A stretch of DNA of 64,000 bases from Carya illinoinensis (taxonomy: Eukaryota; Streptophyta; Magnoliopsida; Fagales; Juglandaceae). Within the stretch, counting starts at the first letter, position 1. The number at the start of each line of letters is the position of its first letter. Location of the stretch: the NCBI RefSeq assembly GCF_018687715.1, contig NC_056765.1, forward strand, positions 27,576,254-27,640,253, read 5' to 3'. The notes under the pieces were generated by a model, which was not told the DNA's origin, made no database searches, and was given only the letters and a program-made list of their open reading frames with translations. A program made the translations under genes and the position numbers. Positions 23,972 to 35,339 of this stretch are shown piece by piece.

Positions 23972-24234
23972 GTTCTGCTTGTGGAAAACCTTTTCTATTT
24001 CACTACTGGTCTGAGTTGGAAAGACTTCCGCTTGATTTCATTAATTAATTTTATGGTAGCAGTAAACCCACATGCAGGCAAATTTAATCAAGGATTACAT
24101 CAATCTGAATCTATAGAACTTTTAGACGGTTTAAAAGTAGCAATTGTATGTTGTAGACTTGAGATGGATTTGGTACAATCCAGGAACTCTGCTAAATTAT
24201 ACTTGTGTGTGCACTTCACAAAAGATATTCTTTG
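23972..24234 (+). pseudogene. 263-bp unknown exon, copy B
   Basis: It is bounded by TGTCTTTTAG| and |GTAAGAGA, open throughout (ending KLYLCVHFTKDILW) and 263 bp, identical in length to copy C. It differs from copies A and C by scattered substitutions, with no indel against C. I cannot assign a family. It lies about 300 bp before an NC2-alpha exon in the same orientation. Confidence 0.55.
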
Positions 24235-24536
24235 GTAAGAGAGAAGGGGGAGGGTATTATGGACTTTATCGCTGCAGATTTACTTTTTTTGTTTAGTTTG
24301 ATCATGCCACTTTTTGCTGACAAGTGGCCTTGGACTTGGTCCTCTAATATATTATACTCACGATTGCTTTGCTGTTTCACTTTTTATGAATTTTTATTCC
24401 TTATTTTTCTTCATTTTTGATGCTTCAGTAATTGAGTATGTGCTGTCTGTAGATTGTGTTACGCATTGGCATTCCTCCAATCCGGTGGATTTTTGTACCT
24501 GATTATTTTTTCTGGTTTAATATAATTCTTTTATGG

Positions 24537-24914
24537 GCTCGTATTAAGAAGATTATGCAAGCTGATGAGGATGTTGGGAAGATTTCCATGGCTGTGTCTC
24601 TTCTAGTCTGTGAGTAATTTGTTCAACTCTTAGCACTTTTTTTCCGATTATATATTTCTTATTTCTAATTATTTTTTTAATTAGTCAGTAGTTCACAGAT
24701 CTTTTTTCACCTTCAACATTTATCTTTTTCTTTGGGCTTTTATTCTTCATTTCGTGAAAATATGTTCTGGTTTTCTTATTGTATATGATATTTATGACCT
24801 GTTGTCGTGTAATATGCAGCTAAAGCTTTGTAGCTATTTCTGCAAGATCTATGTGATCGCCCATATGAAATAAAAGTAGAAGAGAGGAGCAAAGACCTTG
24901 AATTCTTTGCATTT
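24537..24914 (+). pseudogene. NC2-alpha (DRAP1) copy B, histone-fold exons
   Basis: NC2-alpha pairs with Dr1/NC2-beta through histone folds and represses TBP-dependent transcription in the nucleus. Exon 24,537-24,609 encodes ARIKKIMQADEDVGKISMAV, the first fold helix. Exon 24,820-24,914 encodes KAL-stop-LFLQDLCDRPYEI, the second. The acceptor before the first exon reads TTATGG instead of TTACAG (copy C), so it is destroyed, while the donor CTAGTCT|GTGAG is intact. A TAG at 24,831 interrupts the second exon, as in copy C. The later exons are absent. It is a clear pseudogene. Confidence 0.85.
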
Positions 24915-25380
24915 GTGAGCGAAATTAATTAACATTTAGTTTGTAAATATCTTCTTTGGGACAGGAATGATTTAAGTTTTTACGGTTCATTGAGTACCAA
25001 ACTCTGTCCCAATCTTTCAAATACTACTCCTGCACCTCTATGCTTTTACTTCTTATTATTTGAGACGGGCCTTTTTTACGTTGTTTTTAGAATGATATGG
25101 TGGTTTGTACTGTTCCAAATACCTAGAGAGAAAATAGTTTTAGATAGGATTTAACTTCAAACTGGATGTGGTGAATAAGGGGGTTTTACACCTTCCAATC
25201 ACATTTCAACACGTATGCATTTCAAGTGAGGTAGAATGGAACTGCACATAGGAAAGCAAATCGCATTCAATCCCTCGTTGCTGCTCTTTCTCCCTCCCCC
25301 CCCCCCCCCCCCTTGATTGGAGACGCCATGGAAAATATTGCAGATGACTAGGTCGTGCACTGACATTTTTTTATCGACAG

Positions 25381-25524
25381 ACACGATCAAGTCATCATCC
25401 TCCTGAAGAACCACAGCAGTTGCTGGTACTACAACAGCGAGAAGAACAGCTGCAAGGGAATGAAGACTTTGATCAGGAACTGGAACGGCTACCATCAGAA
25501 CCATACTGTCAAGGGCATCTGTAG
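25381..25524 (+). pseudogene. Q/E-rich exon-like module, copy B
   Basis: After a good acceptor (TTTTTTTATCGACAG|), 47 codons read PPEEPQQLLVLQQREEQLQ and GNEDFDQELERL before a stop at 25,522. Copy C (30,115) has the same acceptor but a TAG after 11 codons. A second frame is also open, so coding direction is uncertain. Partial repeats of the 3-prime half lie at 25,790-25,906, 30,322-30,436 and 1-250 (minus). The origin is unknown. Confidence 0.4.
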
Positions 25525-26080
25525 GAGCTTCATAAAAGCTTGGTTCCTCCATTCTTGAGCAAAATTGATGGGCAGGGATAATTTCTTAGTATTGTCAAAG
25601 CCATTCTTATTTCACTTTGATACAAAAAGCACCTACTTCTACTTTTGTTCCAGGAAAGGAAGAATGTACATGGTTGCCTAGGGATGGGTTCTAGTTTGTG
25701 ATATGGAGGGGAGAGAGCAGCGACCCCCCCTCCCACGCGGGTTCTAGTGTGTGGTTGAGATTTGAGATTTACTTCCGTGTGGGGTTCCACAACTGCAAGG
25801 GGATGAAGACTTTGATCATGAACTGGAACGGCTACTATCAGAACCATAATGTCAAGGGCATCTGTAGGAGATTCATAAAAGCTTGGTTCCTCCATGAGCA
25901 AAGTTGAGGGGCAGGGATAATTTCTTAGGATTGTCCAAACCATTCTTAGGATGGTTTCAATCTGCTTTCTTCCGCTTTTTCATTCGTTTTTTGGTATTTT
26001 TTTTTTTAATAAATAGCGACTGACGTGATGCCATGTCAGCCGACTCCATCCCATTTACATTTACCGACTGTGTATAGAAC
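25525..26080 (+). repeat. Duplicated tail segments of block copy B
   Basis: TTCATAAAAGCTTGGTTCCTCC...GGGCAGGGATAATTTCTTAG occurs at 25,530 and again at 25,873, so the tail was tandemly copied. The unit also appears at 30,410 and, inverted, at 1-250. A C-run is at 25,723-25,730. The last 100 bases are unassigned. Confidence 0.6.
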
Positions 26081-26084
26081 TATT

Positions 26085-26600
26085 GATTTGATGCTCTTGA
26101 TCTTGTTGCCTTGTTCTGGGCTCATTTTTAATCAGCTCAACCACTTTGTAAAGTGGGTTTGTCGCTCTTTGGGAGCCACCTTCTTTTGCATTATCCGGCA
26201 CCAAGAAGAACCAGAACTACACCAACCTCAAGTTGGGATTCGAGTGACTGAAGTTGAAAACTTGAAGGGATGCATAATGTTTTGGAAAGAACTGAAGCCA
26301 ACGCATTAATTCTTTTTATTTAAGTAGTTGTTTTAAAGAGTGCTTCTAGTAGTGGAGATTGTGGACTTTTTTTTTTTTAATTTTTTAACAAGGGAGTAGG
26401 GGATTTGGAATCATATAAATCATATACCAAAGGCTATCAGACAAAATTATGGAGGTTGTGCATCTAAAAATAAAGAACACGTGTAAGCTTTCCTTAATTG
26501 TAAGCTTTTCTAAGTTAATTCCTTTTAGCAGCTTTGTTTAGACTGATTGAGGTTTATTGGCGGTTCAGTAAATTTTGATGCTTTCCATTTTACTTTATAT
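26085..26600 (+). pseudogene. Membrane-gene 3-prime fragment
   Basis: The frame from 26,085 gives LMLLILLPCSGLIFNQLN then GATFFCIIRHQEEPE and an acidic tail, ending at 26,309, followed by the shared UTR. It aligns with residues 104 onward of the intact gene at 39,353 and keeps CAG where the 21,735 copy has TAG. The N-terminus and both full membrane segments are missing. Confidence 0.75.
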
Positions 26601-26624
26601 ATGGACTGCATAATGCCTTGTTCA

Positions 26625-26815
26625 TTTTTATTAAACATCTCATCTTATCTCATTTAATTATTATAATTTTTAAAATTTATATATAAAATAAAATAAACAA
26701 CTCAATCTTTTCAAATTCTAATATAAAAATAATATTAAAATACGATATTATAATAATATTTTATTTAATTTTTAACTTTAGTCTCAATTTATCTCATTTT
26801 TAAAAACAAACGAGG
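26625..26815. repeat. Dispersed AT-rich repeat (CTCATCTCATCT family)
   Basis: It contains CATCTCATCTTATCTCATTTAATTATTATAA and ends CTCATTTTTAAAAACAAACGAGG. It belongs to the same family as 4430, 34,060 and 47,410. It interrupts the UTR sequence that continues after it. Confidence 0.55.
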
Positions 26816-27257
26816 ACAAAATAATTTTCTGATTAATTGTAGTTTAGACTTTAGAGGCAATATATTTGAGTTATTTTCTTTTTAAAATTTGAAAAAAAAA
26901 AAAAAAAGGGTGCAACCAGGCCATGTGTCCTGCAATGCAATATACAATCACTAAAACTAACATCTTTGGATAAAAAAATATGCAATATACTTCTAGGACC
27001 TATTCCCAACCAGGTGATCTATCTACTGCCATGTGAAATGTCCCATGCAGATTCTCGGTTCCTCACTTCTCTTTGTCACCTTCCCAACACTAGGCCACAT
27101 TTTCATGTTACACCTATGGTCATATATTGAGAGTATGAATTAACCCATGTAGAGTGGGTAGGCTAATAAAGGTAGTCATGAGTGCTAAATTCTATGTTGG
27201 CTACTTACTAGGTGAAACTGGGTTTCATAAGTGACCAAGGAAGTTTTAAATTGACTA

Positions 27258-28489
27258 GTCTTTTTGGGATTATAGCATAAATGTGGCTGGCGCTTTCCCC
27301 AGGTCGTCGCATATTTGCATCAGAGTCATGTTTTGATTTGGAACCTGTGTTATGGGCCTACTGTGCTTTGGCCGCGGTGGTCATATCTGCATTATACCCC
27401 CAAAAGACTACTCAGTTTGAAGTGTTTCTAGAATCACATATATAGCCCAGTTTTTTTTTTTTAAACACTTATATAGCCCAGTTTCACTAGGTAAATAACC
27501 AATGTGGGACTTCACACTTATAACTAACTTTATAACCTATCTCCACTATGTGGGCTAATCGTATTTCCTATATGGGGCTGGGATGTTACAAGACAACACC
27601 AATCACACCCACACTGTCTCTTTCTTAGATTACCCAGGGTTAGTTTCAAGTACTGGATGATAGGCCACCATCCAGTGCTAGGTGGTAATGTGGTATCATA
27701 CGTCATGTATGTTTTATGGTACTTTTTCCACAACTAAAAAATATTCTTTTGTTGGTAGATAACAATATTGAAAAGAAAAAAAAAACATTAAATTCAGTCT
27801 TGTGTACTTGGGCCATACCTTCTTTTCTTATGAACAAAACTTCTTTATTATCTGTGATAAAGAAAAAAAAAACATTAAATTCAAGGTCAAGCTTAGAAGT
27901 GACAAAAACCCAGCTAGAGTATATTATTCAATATTCTACGTATTTAGAAGAGTATTGTTGGATTAGCAAGCCATTTGTTTGTGTCCAGAATTCTTTTTGG
28001 CTGGTGTTATGGGCATTCTCCTTAAAACACATCACCATAAAAAAACTTACCAAAATGGAAAGGAAAAAAAAAAAAAAACCTCTATGAAAAATATGACAAA
28101 CACATCATTATTGTATGCGGGTATAAATGTAGTTGATTTTTTCTGTCAACGAATAATGAGCCTTCACATATACCACTCAAATTACATCAAACTGAAAATT
28201 GATCTTTTTTCATCACTTTTGGAGCTGGCTTCTCATTTGTGCTCTCCATATATAGCCCAACCACCCTTTTGATTTTGGGAAAATAGAAGAAGATCAATAT
28301 ATGTTTTTATGAATACTACAAATTCACTCTTTTTTAATATTATCTTTGTTTTATATATATATTTTTTGTTAATGAGATAGATACAATAGATTAGTAGCTT
28401 CCGAGCATTGCATTTGTTCTTGATTTCATGGCCATGACATATTTATAGATTTTTAGGTTCTTACGGCATGCCAACATGAGAAATTTCTG
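27258..28489. mobile_element. 1.23-kb insertion flanked by GACTA
   Basis: Copy A lacks this segment: its minus strand passes directly from AAGTTTTAA to AACATGAGAA. Here the segment is bounded by GACTA at 27,253-27,257 and 28,490-28,494, a 5-bp direct repeat. The interior is non-coding, contains TATATAGCCCAG twice, and holds two A-rich direct repeats of AAAAAACATTAAATTCA (27,780 and 27,863). The ends (GTCTTT...TTTCTG) are not diagnostic; a solo LTR or a degenerate element is possible. Confidence 0.5.
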
Positions 28490-28667
28490 GACTAACATGA
28501 GAACTGTGTACTATCGCTTCTCTGCTTTGCATAGATTCATTGCATCCGAGTTCCTTTCTATAGTTGACTTAATACAAAGAAAGTCTAGTTTGTGATATCT
28601 TTCCTACTGAATTTCAGTGGACTGTCATTTCTGTTCCTCGTCTGAACTGGTCTTTTATGTCTTTTAG

Positions 28668-28930
28668 GTTCTGCTTGTGGAAAACCTTTTCTGTTTCACT
28701 ATTGGTCTGAGTTGGAAAGACTTCCACTTGATTTCATTAATTAATTTTATGTTAGCAGTAAACCCACATGCAAGCAAATTTAATCAAGGATTACATCAAT
28801 CTGAGTCTATAGAACTTTTAGATGTTTTAAAGGTAGCAATTCTATGTTGTAGACTTGAGATGGATTTGGTACAATCCAGGAACTCTGCTAAATTATACTT
28901 GTGTGTGCACTTCACAAAAGATATTCTTTG
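28668..28930 (+). pseudogene. 263-bp unknown exon, copy C
   Basis: An open frame from acceptor (TCTTTTAG|) to donor (|GTAAGAGA), reading VENLFCFTIGLSWKDFHL and ending FTKDILW. It has the same length and splice signals as copy B. About 300 bp downstream lies the first visible NC2-alpha exon, so in this block the two are arranged as if in one transcript. Confidence 0.55.
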
Positions 28931-29236
28931 GTAAGAGAGAAGGGGGAGGTTATTATGGGCTTTATCACTGCAGATTTACTCTCTTTGTTTAGTTTGATCA
29001 TGCCACTTTTTGCTGACAAGTGGCCTTTCACTTGGTCCTCTAATATGTTATACTCATGATTGTTTTGCTGTTTCACTTTTTATGAAGTTTTATCCCTTAT
29101 TTTTCTTCATTTTTGATGCTTCGATAATTGAGTATGTGCTCTCTGTCTGTAGATTGTGTAACGCATTGGCATTCCTCCAATCCGGTGGATTTTTGTACCT
29201 GATTATTTTATCTGGTTTAATATAATTCTTTTACAG

Positions 29237-31838
29237 GCTCGTATGAAGAAGATTATGCAAGCTGATGAGGATGTTGGGAAGATTTCCATGGCTGTGCCTC
29301 TTCTAGTCTCTGAGTAATTCGTTCAACTCTTAGCACCTTTTTTTCCGATTATATATTTCTTATTATTTTTTTTAATAATTAGTCAGTAGTTCACAGATCT
29401 TTTTTCGCCTTCAACATTTATCTTTTTTTTTGAGCTTATATTCTTCATTTCATGAAAATATGTTCTGGTTTTCTTATTGTATATGATATTTATGACCTGT
29501 TGTCGTGTAATATGCAGCTAAAGCTTTATAGCTATTTCTGCAAGATCTATGTGATCGCACATATGAAATAAAAGTAGAAGAGAGGAGCAAAGACCTTGAA
29601 TTCTTTGCATTTGTGAGTGAATTGCCATTAATTAACATTTAGTTTGTAAATATCTTCTTTGGGACAGGAATGATTTAAGTTTTTACGGTTCATTGAGTAC
29701 CAAACTCTTTCCCAATCTTTCAAATACTATTCCTGCACCTCTATGCTTTTACTTGTAATTATTTGAGACGGGCCTTTTGTAAGTTGTTTTTCGAATGATA
29801 CGGTGGTTTGTACCGTTCCAAATACCTAGAGAGAAAATAGTTTTAGATAGGATTTAACTTCAAACTGGATGTGTTGAATAAGGGTTTACACCTTCCAATC
29901 ACATTTTGACACGTATGCATTTCAAGAGAGGTAGAATGGAACTGCACACAGGAAAGCAAATCTCATTCAATCCCTTGTTGCTGCTCTCTTCCCCCCCCCC
30001 CTCTCTCTCTCCCCCCACAAGCCATCACACATGGCAGAAGATAAAATTTGATTGGAGATGCCATGGAAGATATCGCAGATGGCGGGGTCGTACAGAGACA
30101 TTTTTTGTTGACAGACACGATCAAGTCATCATCCTCCTGAAGAACCATAGCAGTTTCTGGTACTACAACAGCGAGAAGAACAACTGCAAGGGGATGAAAA
30201 TTTTGATCAGGAACTGGAACGGCTGATATGGAGGGAAGAGAGCAGCGACCATTTTCTTTTTTTGGTTTTTTTTTTGGGGGGGGAAGGGGGGGGGGTTGAA
30301 TGAGATTTACTTCCCTGTGTGGGGTTCCACAACTGCAAGGGGATGAAGACTTCGATCAGGAACTGGAATGGCTACTATCGGAACCATAATGTCAAGGGAA
30401 TTTGTAGGAGATTCATAAAAGCTTGGTTCCTCCATGAGAAACTTGAGGGGCAGGGATAATTTTTTAGGATTGTCCAAGCCATTCTTATTTCACTTTGATA
30501 CAAAAAGCATCTACTCTGCTTTTCTTCCAGGAAAGGAAGAATGTTCATGGTTGTACATGTTGAAATGTGGTTGGAGGGTGTAAAACTCCCTTAGTCACCG
30601 CATCCAGTCCCTAGCTTCTCCCTTTTAGATATGTCAACTCTTTCTCTCCCCTCCTTTTGTCTTCCACGTATGCACAAGTATGACATACAGGTTAGGATGT
30701 AGGGTTCATTTTTTGTTTGGGGAAAGATCGTACTGTTTGTTACTTCTTTTAGATGGTAAATCTTAGCTGCTCTAATGTGATTGATGTATTTACCGGAAAC
30801 AAAATGTACATTTAATGTTTTGGATTTTTGAGGGATATCGTCAGCAAGGTTCCTGATCTAGGTGGTTCTGATGCTGCTGGTGAAGATTGTTCTGCTGCCA
30901 AAAGAAGGTTTGGAAAAATGTTATTTTGTGACTTTAGGATAGTGAAGAAAAATGAGGTATTTTATGAGGAATATTTAATACTTTGATTCATCAGGAAAGT
31001 TAGTGATGATGATGAAAATGACAGTGATGATGAGGCCAAGAGAAGTAAGATGGTAAGATATACTTCACAAGACTCTGGTGCTCCATTTATCATCATCACT
31101 TTTGTTAACACTCTGTCAAACTTGTTCTTGGTATTTAAGGAGGTGTTTAACATCTTCTTATTCTATATTTGTTACATGAATTATGCATGTTTCCTTTGTT
31201 ATGGTGTTCAGGCGAGCTTCAATTTGGATGTTTGATGGTGTAGAATCTTTTTGAATTGGTAAACAAATGATACGACTGGATGAGTTTTTTGAAATTTGTT
31301 TTGAAATGTAATGTAACATTATACCCATGTATGTAACTTGTTAGATTCCTTTCAAGACAATGTCTAATCAGCTTCTGTTTTGATATAGAAGATTTTTTGA
31401 TGAATTATTTCCTTTATTGCAGGAGGAGGCTGGCCACACAACCAGCAGTGGCGAAGAAAGGGCACGGTCAGAGGTAGAGATTGTGGGCAAGGTAGTCGAA
31501 CAGTTGAGTCTGTGGTGGCCGCTCACTCTGAGAAGTTTGAAGATGATTCTGAAATTTCCAAGCACAATCAAGAGGTACAAATTCTAGCTGGTAAAGGTGA
31601 AGATGCACCAATTCAAAATTTTGACTTGAATGTGGTCTTGGATGAGAATGGGGACTCGACAACTGTAGCTGCTGGCTCTGGCGGTTCATCTGCTGAGCCT
31701 GTTCCAGAAATGAAACATGACGAATACCTTGGCTGGTCCTTATCTGACTTGGAAAAGATGGCCATTGATCCCATTCAACTTGCCAACTTAAGTAGAAGAA
31801 TAGATGAGGATGAGGAAGATTACGATGAAGAGGGTTGA
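29237..31838 (+). pseudogene. NC2-alpha (DRAP1) copy C, most complete
   Basis: Visible exons: 29,237-29,309 (ARMKKIMQADEDVGKISMAV), 29,518-29,612 (KAL-stop-LFLQDLCDRTYEI), 30,833-30,908 (DIVSKVPDLGGSDAAGED), 30,995-31,052 (KVSDDDENDSDDEAKRSKM) and 31,423-31,838 (Gly/Arg-rich start, then NFDLNVVLDENGDS and the acidic tail ending DEDEEDYDEEG). This is the order of plant NC2-alpha, a nuclear partner of Dr1 in repression at TBP promoters. Lesions: TAG at 29,529; the first donor reads CTGAG instead of GTGAG; a frame change in the Gly/Arg-rich part near 31,450; no first exon and no exon for the last fold helix. The later introns keep GT/AG. It is very probably a pseudogene, though a late-start transcript cannot be excluded. 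Confidence 0.88.
30115..30480 (+). pseudogene. Q/E-rich exon-like module, copy C, inside the NC2-alpha locus
   Basis: It matches 25,381-25,600 and contains a TAG after PPEEP. A T- and G-rich run follows (30,250-30,295), then a second partial copy (30,322-30,480). It occupies the place where the missing NC2-alpha fold exon would be expected. Confidence 0.45.
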
Positions 31839-32290
31839 ATGATCATGTGTCAGTACTGGTGTTTGTAGTTACTTACCCCAAATAGGACGGCAGTTGTTAT
31901 TTTCAGATATAAAAGTAGATTTCAGGTTAATGTTGCTCTGACAGAGGGTTAGGGAGTAGGAAATGGCAAGATGAACAAAACCGCAAACACCATTGTAGGG
32001 TACGTACGTATGATGCATGAAACCTTAGTTATTTTAGGCATCTTTAGACGTTTGTATTATGTGCTTCTGTATTGTTTACGGACAGTTTCTGTAGCAATGG
32101 AATTTGTAAAATTTGTGCCAGTTTCCATGTTTCGGCAAGCAATAATTGTAATGTTCCTGGTGTGGAAAATTTGGTGGTTGGATGTAAAGTTTCAATGCCT
32201 AAAGCAGCAAAGCAAGTGGAACTCATGTGGATGGATACCTTAAAAAGTTTGTTAGAGAAAGATAACAAAATTATATGACGGCTGGAAAAG
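31839..32290 (+). other. NC2-alpha 3-prime UTR, copy C
   Basis: Contains GTGTCAGTACTGGTGTTTGTAG, AACACCATTGTAGGGTACGTACG, TTAGACGTTTGTATTATGTGC and TTTGGTGGTTGGATG. Each motif recurs in order after the other NC2-alpha tails or UTR-only copies (7785, 36,580, 53,490, 56,060). Confidence 0.65.
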
Positions 32291-32933
32291 ATGGCACGAT
32301 TCAATTTAAACCGATTCAATCGGTTATCATATGAATCTATGATAGATCAGAATATATATATATATATATATGATAGAACTAAATATCTATTAACTGAAGG
32401 CTAAAAAAAATTGAAAAATAAAATATGTAATTTTTTTATTTGTTTAGTTGAATATTAGTGACATTCATATCTTTAGAGGATCTATCTTCTTTATAAACAG
32501 AAATATTGTCGTTAAAAATAAATAAAACACTTGAGGTTAAATAAATAAATTATATTCTTATTAAAAAATAAATTACATGCATTTGCAAAGTCAGTTCTAG
32601 AACTTAACTGCTATCAGAATTTTTTAAACTATTTCATTATTATTTATAAATTATTTCATTATTATTATTATTATTATTTAAATGAGTGGGGGTTTCAAAC
32701 TCAAATTTTATACCATCAAGCTCTTAGCATAAATTATTTCATTATTATTCAATAATGAACTAAGATATTCTTAACATCTAAACAGAGTTTTGTTAATGAC
32801 TGTTATTTGTGTAATAGTTTTAACACCGCAATTGCCCAATTTTCACAACCAAGGAAAGTTCGGCATGCTGCTGTTGTGTACGTGCTGGTCCGCCACCAAT
32901 CATGTCCATAGCTAGAAAGCAAGCGTGTCCTTA
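32291..32933. other. AT-rich non-coding stretch
   Basis: An (AT)n run is at 32,352-32,370 and (ATT)n at 32,655-32,680. A short CCGATTCAATCGG segment near 32,310 recurs at 46,995-47,015. No gene is seen. Confidence 0.45.
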
Positions 32934-33742
32934 GAGCATTCTCATTGGTTTGACTAAATGCATCTTTAAAATTTAGTTAATATCATACTTTTTTGTATTT
33001 ATCTATTTCATTTAAATTCAATCACCACATTAGATTAGCCATTTACTCTCTATATTATAATAAAATATTATTAAATTAATAATTTTTTATTGAATTTATT
33101 TTTATCACATTTTGTAATTCTACCAATTTAATATTTATAATAATTATATTCTAATTAAATTAATATTAATAAATCATATTTTCAAATGTCATTTAATGCT
33201 AATAACCAAAAATTGTTATTAAACTCATAAAATTCTATATAAATTTCTTAATTACCAACCAAATATCTAGCAACATACTCTTCATAAAACTTTTATTAAA
33301 AAAAATGATAAAAGTTTGCAACACAAGTGGAGAGCACTATTTGAAGTTATAAAAGGAAACAGAGGAATATCACTAGTTCATTGCGACCATTGTTCTACTT
33401 CCACCATCTCTTGTCAGAAATCTCCTCGAAGAAATTTGCTTCTTCACTGATTAATTCTTGGCAATATGAAAATGAAAAGATGTCCTACAAGTATACATGC
33501 AAAAGGCCAAAGAAACAAACGATATGGCTTTTGTAGGATGGTTCTATCCTAAAGCAAAATATTAGTATTTTAATATTTGGTGAATCAACTATAATTTTCT
33601 ATCTTTGACTAATCACTTAGTAGAAATCTAAAATATTTTAGATATGTCCAATTTATTATGGGGCATTTTTGACATAAATTATATAAAATTTGGCCAAGCA
33701 TCCTCATTGGCCAAAATGATGCTCAAGCCAATGAAGATGCTC
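32934..33742. mobile_element. DNA transposon remnant with GAGCAT termini
   Basis: The left end GAGCATTCTCATTGGTTTGA and the complement of the right end GAGCATCTTCATTGGCTTGA match at 18 of 20 positions. GAGCATC(C/T)TCATTGG ends are common on plant MITEs. TTA precedes the left end, but the right flank is AAA, so no target duplication is confirmed. The interior is AT-rich and non-coding. Confidence 0.65.
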
Positions 33743-33744
33743 AA

Positions 33745-34299
33745 AGAGAAACTAGTATTTTCAGAAGTAAAGTTGTAAGATAGACTATTTTACAAAGATT
33801 CTCCCTATTGATAAACATAGTGGGAAGAAAAGGACGTACTTCTAATTATTTTAAACCAGAGAAAATATGCTTCTTGAAAAAATCTTGCTTTCTTGGATCT
33901 AATTTTCTAAGAGTACTTCTACAGTTACCGAGCTTTTGTCACCAACTATCGTCCCGATTGACATGTCTGCATGCCACGCACTTTATCGACAGTCACAATA
34001 TTACTGCTTACGAAGATCAAGTTGCCCGGATTGGTTACACAAAATCAAAAAATTCATTTATCTCATCTCCACTCATCATTACAATTTTTTCAATTCCCCA
34101 TACAAAATATAATAAATAACTTTACTTTTTCAAATCCCAATACAAAATTAATATTACAAAATTATATTATAATAATATTTTATTCATTACTATTTAAAAT
34201 ATCTAATCTCATCTCATCTCATCTGTGTAACTAAACAGGGCCTTAAGAATATTGTTAATGGATTATCTATATCCAAAATAAAGTGTACTTTTTAACTAT
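33745..34299. other. Non-coding stretch with a dispersed repeat
   Basis: Bases 33,770-33,830 resemble 4850-4890 (ACTATTTTACAAAGATTCT, GGAAGAAAAGGAC). Bases 34,060-34,245 are a CTCATCT-family repeat ending CTGTGTAACTAAACAGGGCC. No gene is seen. Confidence 0.5.
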
Positions 34300-34979
34300 T
34301 AGACAAAAAATTTTCTTGCAACAGATTAGGCAATATTAGATTTGGTAGCTTTTAGCTACAGTATTTATAAAAAGAATATCAAATTTGATATCTATTGTAC
34401 AAAGAGCAAATTCTTATTTTGTTATTTATTTGTAACTCTTCGGCCACTCTCCTCTTGATATTTTCTCAACACAACTAAATCCGTTTCACTTCTCTTGACA
34501 TTTATATAGAATAGATGGATTTAATTAGACATTTGTAGTTATTAGCATTAAAAGACAATTACAAAATATAATTTTTTAACTTATAATTTAATTAGAATAT
34601 GATTACTAATTAACATATAAATATGTAGAATAGTAAAATATGATAAAATAAAATAAAATAATAATTAAAATAATTAAATATTTTTTATTTATTAATTACT
34701 CATTATTATATAATAAATAAATGAATAATCTAATGTAAAGATTGATGTGAATAGTTAAAGTCAAATTTATCTTATATTATTTGATTATTATATAAAAAAT
34801 ACTAATTATTTCAATGTAAAAATTTTTGTAAATAAAATAATTTAAATTTAAATTCATGTCATATTCATTCGTAGAAATAGTAATCTATAATGATGAATAC
34901 TAAATCTAATCACGATGTTTCTCTTATCGCAGCTTTTATGTCTACTGATTTAGTTGTTCACTATCTTTTAAGAGCTAGA

Positions 34980-35235
34980 AACCGCGCACATGGCCGGAGA
35001 AGGACCACTGACAAAAAGTTACAAACTGGTTTCCGTACGGATGAGAAGGAAAATTAGACCAGAAAAAGCACAAAAGCAAAGGATCTCTTGGAAGCAGAGA
35101 AGCACCACCGAGTTTTTCTTCTCTGATCGATCGATCCACATGGTGTGTCTGAAAAAAGGGACGCAAGAGCAGATAGATAAGTGGGAACAGCGATTGGTGA
35201 TATTTTCTCTGGTGGGGGGTGCGCGGGGGGGTTTA
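34980..35235 (+). other. Unassigned exon-like segment in the duplication
   Basis: An open frame from GTG/ATG near 34,990 reads MAGEGPLTKSYKL and continues into a Lys/Arg-rich segment. Unit 2 has the same segment with a short tandem duplication and other changes, so there is no support for a conserved protein. A purine-rich 5-prime UTR or lost first exon is as likely. Confidence 0.25.
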
Positions 35236-35339
35236 GCAAGTTCAATACAACTGACTTAATAAAAAATTAGTCATATTTTTTATAAGGCATTTGGCTTACT
35301 TTTTGTACGTAGTTCATAATCTCACCTCATGAAGGGGTT

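Noticed and set aside
25199..25943. Minus-strand frames with MEEPSFYE
   Set aside because: They are antisense to the exon-like module that has a splice acceptor on the plus strand; the repeated start only reflects tandem duplication of the tail.
33808..34234. Open frames of about 90-100 codons
   Set aside because: They run into a CTCATCT-family dispersed repeat and have no conserved motif.
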